From positions 930,001 to 994,000 of the forward strand of contig CP126195.1 of the NCBI GenBank assembly GCA_030272155.1: a stretch of DNA of 64,000 nucleotides, in the 5' to 3' direction. Source of the DNA: Tetradesmus obliquus. Its lineage: Eukaryota > Chlorophyta > Chlorophyceae > Sphaeropleales > Scenedesmaceae. The notes beneath the pieces are model-generated. The model was not told the DNA's origin and ran no database searches. It saw nothing but the letters and a program-made list of their open reading frames with translations. A program made the translations under genes and the position numbers. This document shows positions 12,201-23,283 of this stretch, in pieces (positions within the stretch are counted from its first letter, which is position 1; every line of letters starts with the position of its first letter).

Positions 12201-15164
12201 GCATCCTGCTGCTGCTGCTGTGGAGTCCTGCAAGGGTCAAACGGCGATCTGCTGCCACCTGCAGCAGAAGGAGACCCAGCAGCAGCAGCAGCAGCAGCAG
12301 CGCCACCGCTGCTGCCGCTGTGCTGCCTCAGCTCTGCACATGCCTGCTGGATGCCGCTGATGATGCTTGCGTCATCAACCCTGCCAAAGATCAGCCGCTG
12401 CTGGCTGCTGCCTGCAGCAGCAGCAGCAGCAGCAGGGCCCACCAGCTTCGCACCTCCGGGGGTGGCAGCATGCTGCGAGCTAGTCGCAGCAGCAGCAGAA
12501 GCAGCAGCAGCAGCCATGATGATCTGACTACTGATAGGTTGGCCCCTGGGAGGCTCCAGTCCAGCTGAGGCTGCAGGGGCACCAGCCGTGTTGCTGCTGC
12601 TGCTGCTGCTGCTGGCAGTCTGGGCTGGCAGCGGCACTGCTTTGCCACGCCGCTTGGTGGGGCTGCTGGTTGGTCCTGGCCATGGCTTCAGCTGACTGCT
12701 GCTGCTGCTGCTGGTGACAGTGGTGGTGAGGGTGTTCCCTGTGCTGGCAGCTGCAGCAGCAGCAGCGGCGTCTGCGGCTGCCACCAGTGCTGCTGCATCC
12801 TGCACTGCAATGCCCTGCTGCTGCTGTGGCTGCTCAAAGCTCCTGCGCCGGAGGTCTTCTGCTTTCTCTTCTCTCAACAGGTCGTGCAAGTGCTTCAAGC
12901 CCTCTCTGGAAGCAGCAACACCTGCTGCTGCCTTGTTCGGCCGCGCTCCCGCACCCCCTGCTGCTGCTGCCGCTGCTGCTGCAGCTGCTGCTGCTGCTGC
13001 CTGGTCCTGCAGCATCAGCCGAGTCATCTCTAGGTCCATGCTGCCTGTTCCAGCAGCTGCTGACTGCAAATACGAAGTTCCTGCCAAACTTCCTACCCCA
13101 CTTCCCGCTGAAGTTCCCCCTGCCAGCCCACTCAGCGACGGGAAGCTCCCGCTGAAGTAGCTTTTCCCCGACCCCAGGCTGCCGGCCAGCGCGCCCGCCA
13201 TGTTATTTACGTTACTAACAACGTTATTCGTGGCCTGGTTGGCAAGGCGCGAGAGGCCCTGGGTGAAGGAGTTGAGGGCGTCTGCTGTGCTGGCTGCTGC
13301 TCTGCTGGTGGTGGCTGCCAGCTGGCTGGTCACGCGGCGGGAGATGGAGGCATTGACCAGGTCCAGCAGTAGCGACTCCACGCTGTAGGTGCTGCAAGCA
13401 CAAGCAGTAACATGCAGAACAATACGGCTTCCAGGTGTTTAAAATGGTTATCACAAAGAGGCATTTACCACATCCAGCAGCAGCGCCTCAACGCTGAAGG
13501 TGCTGCAGGCAGCACCAACAACATGCACAGAAGACAGTGTTGATGGGAGAAATTCAAACGGGAATGTTGCATTGGCCCACCAGGCCAGCAGCAGAAGCTC
13601 GACACCGCACCCTTTCTGCACAGAGAAAAGCATAGATGGGGGTAGTCACATGTGTGTCCTGCCACATCTCAAAGGCAAACTGCACGGAACACAAGACACA
13701 CAACTGGACGGAGCTTAGGCCTGTGTGTACGGAAGACCAAAACACACAAACACCCACCTCAGCCGTGGAATAACATCGGCGCCCACCACCACCGTTGTGA
13801 TGTACTGCTCACACATCGCACACAGCTCCTCACTGAGCACTGCTGCTGGCCCAATGCATACACAGCGCACACCAGAGCAGCTGCGCGGCGCGGCGCCGGG
13901 CTGCTGCAGTAGCAGCGTCACCAGCGCAGCGACGCCGCCCCCAAGCGAGTGACCTGGCAGTAACGGGGATGGCAATAGCAGAAGACGCATGTAAGGAGTG
14001 GCAAGCAACGCCCAGATAAGAAAAGCAGCAGCTGCTGCTCATCACTGCTGCTACGTCTTCTGTTGCTGCTGTTCCACGTATGCAATGATGCTGCCGAGTT
14101 GATCTCACAGTGAGTTTCGGCAACAGCACGTTTCTGCAACAACAACCTCCCACCTGCCACCACCAGTGGCCAGCCGGGGTGCCGTGCAGAGCCCTCCGCC
14201 AGTGCATCAACCGTGTTCGCCACCACAAAGGCGGCAGCTGCCAGCAGCCCTTCATGCACCCAGCCGGCCACTCCCTGAAACTCAAAGGCCAGCGGCGCTG
14301 CTGTGATGTCGGTTTCCAGGTCACCCACTTCCAAGCTGCCCCTGACTCCCAGCACCTGCACAGTACATTGCAGCGCATCACGGCCACAGCAAGGACAGGC
14401 TGACACTGACACTTGAGGCTGGCCTTGACAGCAAGCATCTGCAGCAAGCATCTGCTCAACACGTTGCAGCAGGTTGTGGCTGCCGCTGTCATGCTTTCAA
14501 GCAAAACAACAGGACACAGCGCCACACAGCACAACCCCCGCACTGCCACGGCCGCAGCATCTCCACGCACCAGGCACTGGCGCGCCCTGTCCACCGCCAC
14601 GTAGTGGCAGGGCCGGAAGGTGTCGTTGTCCCACGCAGTGAGCAGCACATCAGACGCGTCGAAGCCCGCCAGTGACATCAGCGCCTGCGTGTTGGCCTGC
14701 AGCGACACGCCTGCGGGAGCAGCAGCAGCAGCAGCAGCAGAGAGGCAGCAGGGTGCGGATGTCGAATCATTGCAGGTGTATTTGCCCCAAAGCACCGCAG
14801 CATGTGCCCTGCCTACGCACTGCAGCAAAAGCCACGTCATCAGTGCACAGCGGGCGCTGATAGGCAAAGGCCTTATGCAGGTAGCGCGTGTTGCACCAAG
14901 CACCGCACCCCCAGCGTACACAAGCAGCCGTGATCACTATACATAACACGCGCCTGAACCAACACCAACCAACAACCCTACCTGTTATTGGGTCAAACAG
15001 CGGCAGCGTGGCCAGCAGCTTCAGCGCATTGCCGATGCTGCTCATGTGCCCCGCTGCAGCCACGTAGCCATACGCCGCATGGCTGTAGCGAGCACCAGCC
15101 AGCAAATCTTCCAGCATCTGAACAGCAGCAACATGCAGCTGCAGGTCTTTTGAGCCGCTAGATC

Positions 15165-15198
<34 letters not shown>

Positions 15199-16655
15199 TG
15201 CAGATGCAGCTTGCTGTTTAGCAGCTCTGCTGCTGCTCTTGCTGCCGCTGCTGCTGCTGCCGCCAAGCTGCAGCATTAGGCCCTCGAAAGGCTTCCCGGG
15301 GAGCTGATACTGCTGCCCATCAGAGCTGCTGCCCTCACTGGCGCTGCTGCTCGCGCTGCTGCGCTTGACCTTGCTGCTGCTGCTGCTGCCCTTGCCGCCT
15401 GCCGCCTTTCCTGCCACAGCTGCAGGAACCCCATGTGCACCACTCTGCTCTGCTGCCGCTGCCGCTGCTGCGTCACCAGCCTGTCCTGCTGCTGCACGCT
15501 TTGCTGCTGCTACAGCCTGCCCCGCCGGCAGCGCCACCCCTGCCGCATTACTTCCCAGCCCTCCCTGCTTCATCGCTGCTGTCAGTGCAGGCTCCTTTGT
15601 AAACCACACCAGGTGTGGCAGCTGCGCAATCTGCTGCCTCTTTAGCTCCTCCCCATGGCTAGAAATGACAAAGAACCAGCCCGAAAAGTCCGGTGTTATC
15701 ATCGTGGTGTTGTGCCTCTCCGCAGCATCTTTCAGCAGCTTGCTGAAAGCAGACCACATGCCTGACAAGCTTGCTTTCTTTGCAGCAGCAGCGCTGGGGA
15801 GTGCAGTTGCTGCTGCCGCTGCAGCCGTGACAGCAGCGCCCTGGAATGCCCCAGACAGCGCTGCCTTGCCAGCTGATGCTGCCTGGCCTGCTGCTGCTGA
15901 TACTGCAGAGGCAGCTGCTGCACCTGCTGCTGCTGCAGACTGGCCCAGCTGCCGTGCTGTGCTGGGATTGCTGAGGCGCGGCTGTGCCTGCTGCTGATGC
16001 TGATGCTGCTGCTGCTGCTGTGGGGCAACATAATCCTGCAAGCACCGGACAGCAGTTGGTGACAGGAGCTGCAGGACGCGAGCGCTTGCAGGAAAGCCAT
16101 ACGTTGCCGCTGCCTCGCTGCACAACAGTTACGCATTGGCACATCCGCTGTTGCAGAACTCACGTTGGCATCCAGCTCAATTCATTGCAAAGGTGATAAG
16201 ACAAGACAGCAAGTACTGGACCAGTAATAGCCTTACTACTCGCACCTGCTGCTGCACGCACACCGCCACAGCCTGCTCCTGACCCTGTTGCAGGACTGGT
16301 CGCGTGTGTATTAACTACTTAGTTCATATGTGTTGGCGATACCATACGATAGCAAGTGTGAACCAACAATTGCCGCATGACTCGCACCTGCTGCTGCTGC
16401 ACTCGCCGCCACAGCCTGCTCCTGACCCTGTCATTCACGCGCTTGCTGGCCCTGCCGCCCGGCCGCTCATACTGCAGGTGGTCAAAGGCCGTGCCGTATA
16501 TCCAGCCCTCGGCATCTGTTGCGGCGCTGCAGACAACCTGCCATCCCTGATCCCCGTCACATTTAGGCGGGCTGTCCCATTGAATGGGGCTGAAGCAGGC
16601 ATCTGACCAGGCTGGCACAGTGCCGGTGATGAAGGGGACCACAAAGGCCTCCCGC
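9279..16655 (-). CDS. DysF-domain and class 3 lipase (diacylglycerol lipase type); 5' end unresolved
   Basis: Inferred exons are 16655-16388, 16068-14982, 14710-14571, 14355-14154, 13953-13758, 13391-11871, 11558-9618 and 9423-9279. The first visible exon has a DysF/peroxin-like pattern (VPAWSDA, GWQVV, DAEGWIYGTAFD, NDRVRSRLWRR). The lipase core follows: CHYVAVDRARQCLV, GVRGSLEVGDLETDI, nucleophile elbow GHSLGGG with the catalytic Ser, VVVGADVIPRLS with the likely Asp, and QDHLPSNYV with the likely His near the C-terminus. Very long Ala, Ser and Gln-rich inserts lie between VEALL and the closing LYPPG..VLWVLSED region. The family hydrolyses the sn-1 ester of diacylglycerol at membranes. The upstream start exon was not found. 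Its stop (9281-9279) is 36 nt from the next ATG. Confidence 0.75.
13468..13502 (-). repeat. Alternative or decoy copy of a lipase exon start
   Basis: STFSVEALLLDV with its own CTGCAG acceptor and a GTAAAT donor lies 110 bases upstream of the true exon start STYSVESLLLDLVNAS (from 13391). Both join in frame to the preceding IPRL exon. The short copy looks like a tandem duplicate. Confidence 0.7.
16247..16295 (-). repeat. Ghost copy of the DysF exon end
   Basis: AACAGGGTCAGGAGCAGGCTG..TGGCGG..CAGCAGCAG|GTGCGAG repeats the last 45 bases and the donor of the exon ending at 16388. It lies in the next intron. Confidence 0.7.
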
Positions 16656-17805
16656 CTGCAGGAAATAGAAAGAGCGAGGTGATTAGGTGTTTGCAGGGGA
16701 GCGGGGCAGGTGCAGCAGCAGCTGGAGGGTGCAGTTGTTGGGTGAGAAGGTGATGGTGTGCAGCAACTGGGGTGGTGTAAAAAGGAGGAGGAGGAGGAGG
16801 AGGAGGAGGAGGTGTCGGGCAGGTGCCAAAGTAGCATGCACTGGACTCAGACTGCAAGAAACTGACTTACATTGTTTTAAGCATCGGGTGGTGGTGGCAG
16901 ATAGAGAATCAGTGATTGAACTCTGAAGGAGTCTGGCACATGGGGTGCAGGTGCATCACCAGGCAGCGCTGCTTGCAGCCGTGTGTGCAACGTGTGCAGA
17001 AACGCAGCGCAAAATTGTGTGCGTTTGATCCATAATACAGTTTCAGCAAGAGTGCTTCTGCATGCTGCGATGCAAGGGGTTGAGCCAACAGTGAAGCAGC
17101 GGTCACTCTGCTGCTGTTGCTGCTGATGTCTCGAAACGCGTCCTGTTCGCGCTCACCATACGCCCAGTCCAATCCATATGTGGTTTTCAAGAACTTCGGT
17201 CACCAGCTCATGCGGCTGCTGTTTCATTCGCTGCTCTCAGGCCCTATGCTGACCTGGCCGTTCACATAGAACGAGCGATCACGGCTGATACGTCACTAAG
17301 GCTGAATAAGAACGTTTAAAACGAGCTGTCATTCATGTCCAAGACCGTGATACCACTGTTCCAATCAGCAGCAGGCAGTTTAAGCTTGCAAGTACTCGAG
17401 TTGAGCAAACACGCGCTGCTGATCAACGCACACGAGAGTTTGATTGTTACATGCAATACAAAGTGGCAGAAAGCCTGGCGCCAACAAGGCCTCGGCTGTG
17501 GCAACTGTCGGTATGGCGTGTCATCGCACATGCCAAGACATGAACCACGCTGCAGGCACCCATGTGGGACCCCAAAGCAACTGTACTGCAACGGTCCCAC
17601 AATTTGCATCATTTCCGCCGCAAACTGAACGAACATGGCACATACTGCTGACCACTATCTCAGCTTCAGCTGCAACCAGTCAGCACAACCCAGCAGCAGC
17701 GGCTGCCAGAACCGCTGCACCTTCGTCAACAACTGCAGCAGTACCGTACAGCATGTACAGAGACCGGCCTCAACGCTGCAGCTGGAGCTGTGGCCTGAAG
17801 TATAA

Positions 17806-17837
<32 letters not shown>

Positions 17838-18881
17838 CGCACCAGCTGCTGCAGCTCATGCATCAACGCCTGCACCCGTCACAGTGCGCGCAGACTCATT
17901 AATACTGCCTGCAGCCGGGCTGCCTGGCATGCCAGGCACTGCGCAGTGCCTGCTGCTGCATGTACGCACAGCGGTTGAAGCGGCTCCAACTGCAGGTAAG
18001 GTTCATGCTGGCCAAAACACGTGTATTGCTCTCCGTCACTCTCTGCCACTGGTCCCGCGCCGGCCTACTAGGCGGCAGATTATCATCAGAAGTGCTGCAC
18101 GACCACCATTATCTTTCTACCATGTCAGCCATAGCTCAAACGTTGCCTTTGGCACGGCACCATGGCTGTGCTGGCCACTGGAGCACGCCTTGCGGCAAAC
18201 AGCTGTGTGCTGTACATGCCAGGGTGCATGAATGTGCATCTACTGTATGACTGCGTCCTTTCACATGCACAATGCCAGCCAGCACAGTGACAGCGCAGTC
18301 TCGCGTCTGACGTCTGGCTGGAAAGCAACCACTGCTGCGATTGCCAGATTTCCATAAACAATGGCAAAGGAGCAACTTCAGCTTGCTGCAGGGCAGCAGC
18401 CTGTGCATTTATTAAACAGATAATACGGGACAGCATCATGTTGTCAAACAACCATGTCACATGATCTGCTATGACCAAACTCCATGAAGCAACTGATCAG
18501 CAACATTGCTGTGGCAGCCATATGTAAGCATCCAATGGCCAACTGATCAATTGATGCAACTGATGCAACTGATCGACCGATCAATCATCATGAAGACCTG
18601 ACAGTACCGCACTGTCCGGCAAGGAAATAGATTTCACCACATAACCAACTCAGCTTTAATCATTTTGTCGACGCATTATGTTGCAACTAAAACTGCAGCA
18701 GACGTGCAGCACAGTCTTGGCAGGGTGGGCAAGCACATGGACCCTTGCAAAATTGCGTCCTGCAACCACTGGTTGGCAAGCCAAATTCATCCGTCAAACA
18801 CAGCTTTCACTACTACCATAGTATGCATGCCGCATACAAGAAGCATGCTTCAGCATCGCATGCGGTTGTCACACAAGCACG
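16656..18881. other. Gap without a recognised gene
   Basis: A (GGA)n tract sits at 16786-16812. A minus-strand frame at 17190-16909 (MKTTYGLDWAYGERE..) could hold the missing lipase 5' exon, but nothing confirms it. Around 17800-17900 the minus strand reads RVQALMHELQQL followed by Gln codons. That is a remote, broken copy of the SET gene's C-terminal RVQALVTQLKQL..QQQ. Around 18540-18590 there are short ACTGAT(C) repeats. No other coding signal was seen. Confidence 0.5.
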
Positions 18882-21800
18882 TCATCTGCCTGCGCTGGCA
18901 AACTGCGAGCAGTCAGTTGCGCCTGGCTCAGAAAAGCGGAAGGATCCCGCTGGAGCTACAGCGCTGCGGCGCATGTCATATTGAATGAAGCGCCCATACA
19001 TCCAAGATTGCGCAACCCAGAATGGGTATTGGATGCCCCCGTTGCTGCCAGCAGCGCTAAGGTGGCTGCACACATACACAGTGCTGTTGCGGCAGCTAGG
19101 CACCGCGTAGGCCACCTGGACATCAGTGGTGGCACCTCCCTGGAAAGTCCAGCGCAGGTTTTTAGGGTACAACGACAGCAGGCGGTCTGCCGCAGCCTGT
19201 TGGCCGGCTGCGGTGCTGTCTGCGGCCTGGGTGAAGAAGCATTCAAACCCGTCGCGGTTGGTGTTGTCGGAGCAGATGTCGCCTGGTAGCCGGTTCGAGA
19301 CGTCAGAGCAGTTCTGGATGCTGCCGTTCTTCAACGCTTCGTACGTGCGGACCCCAACTGAGTGCTTGTACGCGGCATACACATTGTCATTTGGGATCTG
19401 CACAGGCACAGAAGCGGCAGCATGGCAGCAGAGGGTGCTCAGACAGGCAGGTGGGAGGCATTCACCTGGTTGGCGGCACGTATACGGTAGTAAGGTGAAC
19501 AACACAGCAACACAACAAACTTGCAGGTAACTCCGCTGCAAACAGCAGGGAGGTAGCAATTGCTTTCGAACGGATCCCAGCTGCCATTTGAGGGCGTACT
19601 ACAAACATAACAGCGCACGTGATTCGCAAGATTCACCCGTTTGGGAACTCGCTGGTATGTCAGGCTATCTACAGCCTACAGCATCAGGCCCCTCACCTGC
19701 AGGGCCCCGTATGCGCCTGTGTCCATGTTGGTGAGGCCTGTGATGCCTGTGTAGCTGCCTGTGACCACAGTGCCATTCTGCAGCGTCAGGCTCAAACCAG
19801 TTGTAACCACCAACAACCGCGTCTGCACTCAGCAGGTGGCGGCAATAGCAGACGGCAACACACACGTGTACGCGCAGCAAAAAGGTTTAAGTTCATGCAT
19901 TCCAGGGAGTATAGCCGTTTCCAGTGGTGTTGTGGGCATGCAGCATGCTTGACCGTGAGTCGCTGTGGCAGTGCAACAGCCACTGCAGCTTCGCAAAAAC
20001 TGCCTTTAAAGGCTAAGACATGTGAAGTTCCCCGTTCGCGCAGTGAGATGGAGCGGGCTCTACATTTGGTACCACTGTTGCATGCCTTTAGGCCAGCAAG
20101 CGCTGCTGGCACTTCAAGCTGGAGGGGCTCTGCATGCTTGCATTGCGCGCCATCAGTGTGCACACGTGCTCCTCTTGCTGCATATGTTGTACGGTGGCCG
20201 GTGATCAGCTATGTGGCATATGCACATATAGACACATATAGACACGGGGGTGGCCGGGCCCGGCCCTATCACACACTCCTGCAAGCAATGCTGTAGAGCC
20301 GAGAAGCCCACCTGCAGGCGGTCCTGTGTGATGGTGGACATGTTCAGCGCTGCAGCAGATGCGTTGACCTGAGCTGAGGTCATCATGGGTGTAGTCTTGA
20401 GGGCAGCGCCAGCTGGTGTGGCAGCGCCGTAGATTATGTAGGACGGCTGGTCTGTGGCGTTGCAGCCGCCAATGGTGTTGCGGACGAGCTCAGTCAAGCA
20501 CATGCCCCACTGCATACAGGAGCGACGAGAAGCGGGCAGCAGGGGCAGACACAGAGCGAGATCGACACTAGTGCTCATCGATGGCGGCGTTTCTATGGCT
20601 TGGTAATGGTAAATGGTAACATGATGATGACTAGTGCTCCTCCTCCCCCTGCCCAGGGTCGCTGCTGAAAGGCTGACAGCAATCTGGACTCCGGCAGGTG
20701 ATCAGGTCGACAGGTCGACAGGTCGACTGCATGCAGGAGCAATGGGGAGCAGGAGGCGGGCAGCAGGGGCAGACACAGACGAAGATTGATGCTGTTGCTA
20801 GCTTCGAGTTGCCAGTTGTACGCGTTGAGGGGCAGGCAAGCCTGCTGCAGCCTATGCTCTTCCGTGCTTGAATTGGATAGGGCAAGGACATTGGCGCACG
20901 TTCTTTCCCTGCCCTGACAGCAATCTTCACTGCATGATGCAGGCGATCATGTTCACAACAACTATCCGTGCTGCTGCTCACCACTGGCTCCTTGATCACC
21001 CCAGCAGCCACCAGCTGGCTAGGGATGGCCGACTTGGCCCTGTCATGCCCTGCCTCCGCACCTGCAAAGCATGCGCATGATTGAAATCACTTACAAGAGC
21101 AGTTTTAGATGCCCTGGGCCAGATGCAATGACAACGTGCACGTGCTACCTTGTGCACACCAAAGCAGCTCTCCGTTTGTCATCCCTGGGGTTTCAGGTCG
21201 CTTCATGCAACTGCTTCATGCAAGCCTGCCATGTCACCACAGTGCCTCAGGGGATTCCCCTCATTCAGGGCAGCCTGCCCTCCCACCCAGCGGCACGGTG
21301 CCGCTGCGCCCCCTGCCACAAAGACGAGTTGCAGCTCACCCGCTGTAGTGGGGGGGCCGTCCCAGGATGCCAGGGAGGGGCAGGTGGCATTGATGCCATA
21401 GCTGCAGGTGGCCGGCGTGCCTGTGTCGGTGGTGCAGTTGGCTGGCGCAAAGACAGGCGGGGGACATGTGTTGACATACTGCAGCAACTCATCATACAGT
21501 GTGGCGGTGCTGGTGGTGCTGGTTTTCAAGGTGGTGAGATCGTTGGCCCGTGTGATGCAGCCAAACGTGCCTTTGAAGCTCAGAGTTGGTGTGGTGGCAA
21601 TGTCGGTTTCGGTGGGAAGGGCATATATTTGGATTGAGTCCTGGCTGACCTCCCCAATGGGCTGGGAGAGGCTCGGGAAGTACTGAGGCAGCAGCAGGGC
21701 AGAGGCAGCAGCAGTGTGCAGGCGCGGCAGAGCAGCGGCGTAGCAGGTGGCACACTGGTTTTGAATTTTTGGGCCAGCGTGCACGCACACACGCACGGCA

Positions 21801-22617
21801 CGCAGGAGGTTAAAGTGCACGTTGCCTGTTGGCAGCACTGCGAGCTGATAGCATCCGCAAGGCGCGATGCCTTGACTGGCTCAAAATATGCGAGAGGATA
21901 AGCCCAGCTCTGCGGCACTGATGCTGACAGGGCAGCAGCGTGAGGTCAGGCAATGCAACAAGCCATGCAACAGGGCAGCAGCATACTGCTTGATGTCAGG
22001 CAATGCAACAAGCGATGTCACAAGCAAAGCAGCATACATGCTGGCTGTGTGTAGTCCGTGACTTCAACCCGTCTCCGAGCGGATCGCATGCGAGCAATGC
22101 GCATCGCCAAGTGGCAGGCGGTGCCACGCCTCACCAGATATTCCCAGGTGCAGACGCCCAGGAGCGCCCCTGTGGTGCTGTTGCTGCTGCAGCCCCCTTC
22201 CACCTCATTTCCCGGGCAGCTCGTCACGAGCGTTGCGGCATTAGCCTGGTAATACTCTCCAGCCAATGGGGCCGCAGTGCAGTTGTTCGGCACTCCTTGG
22301 GGCGGCAGGCAGTTGAAGTCGATGATGCCGCTGCCGCTGTCAATTGTGAGGGTCACTGGGGAGCTACTAGGGCCCACCCCTAGCTGCATAAAGCGCACAG
22401 GCATGCCAGTGACGCTGCTAGGCTGGATTGGGAGGACAAAGGTGCCTGGGGCTGTGGGCTGGGGCTTGGCGGCCAGAGCGAAGTGCAGGCCTCCGCGGCC
22501 GCTGAATCCTGTGAAGTCATCCTGTGAAGACAGTGTAGAGCTGCTGCAGGATGGGCTGGCCAAACACAAACCTGCGGCAAGCAGATACGCACAAAGAGAA
22601 GCAGAGGCAGTGGCCAT
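18882..22617 (-). CDS. Pepsin-like aspartic protease module 2, secreted Cys-rich
   Basis: Inferred exons are about 22617 or 22571-22135, 21682-21340, 21061-20982, 20509-20312, 19822-19697, about 19602-19530, and 19409-18882. The N-lobe reads FVLPIQPSSVTG, FMQLGVG and VTLTIDSGSGIIDFNC, an A1-family D-S/T-G active site. A second motif LTNMDTGAYGAL fits the C-lobe aspartate. Many N-x-S/T sites and paired cysteines suggest a secreted or cell-surface glycoprotein. An ATG at 22617 opens a signal-like MATASASLCAYLLAAGLCLA, but this is also the pyrimidine-rich 3' end of an intron, so the start is uncertain. It may instead be the second half of one two-module protein with 22517-26318. The exact catalytic competence is unclear because the second motif lacks the usual T/S after DTG. 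Confidence 0.6.
20512..20790 (-). repeat. Duplicated intron end of protease module 2
   Basis: About 60 bases ending in an acceptor (..GTGTCTGCCCCTGCTGCCCG..TGTATGCAG at 20575-20510) recur at 20790-20729 (..GTGTCTGCCCCTGCTGCCCG..GCATGCAG). The upstream copy leads to no exon. Confidence 0.6.
20829..20893 (+). repeat. Dispersed ~90-base repeat, copy 1
   Basis: GGCAAGCCTGC..GCTCTTCCGTGC..GGCAAGGACA is shared with copies at 25806-25912, 39624-39710 and, inverted, 52216-52314. Confidence 0.55.
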
Positions 22618-23195
22618 TAGTAAAAGGGTCCCTCCCTCCCTCTGCCGGTACAGCTGCAAGTTGTACACTTCGGCAGCGCGTGACCCTGCCTGGGTTCATG
22701 CCCTCCTTCGCGTAGTTAGAGGTTTGTGTCTGAAGACCTGTTCCAACTGCCCGTGGCTCAGTAAAAAGCAATTGAGTTTGACAGATTTGCACGGTTTGAA
22801 TTTCAGCAGCAACTACACCCCTGATGAGCGGCAAAGCGGCTCACTAGGCTAGGTTCCGAGGCAGGTTCCATCCTGCAGCACTGTAACATAATTTTGCCAT
22901 GTTGCAAACGAGGATAAAATCTTAAATGAGATCATCAAATTATCTGTAATGTTCATCAAAATACTCATTGAGTTTGTTTTTGTAAATTAATGCACGACAC
23001 GCCCTCTTCCCTGCAACACTCACCAGTTGGGGGGCAGCACTCCGTCAAACTTGGAGGGTGGCGCTGTCACCTGCGAGCTACCTAGCACAGTCTTGCTGCA
23101 GTCTCTGGTGCCGTCACTGGTCAGGGGGATGGTCAGCACTGCAAAGGAGATGCCAAAGGTGTCAGTTGGCAGCTCCACCTGTAGTAGCAACAGCG

Positions 23196-23228
<33 letters not shown>

Positions 23229-23232
23229 GCGA

Positions 23233-23283
<51 letters not shown>

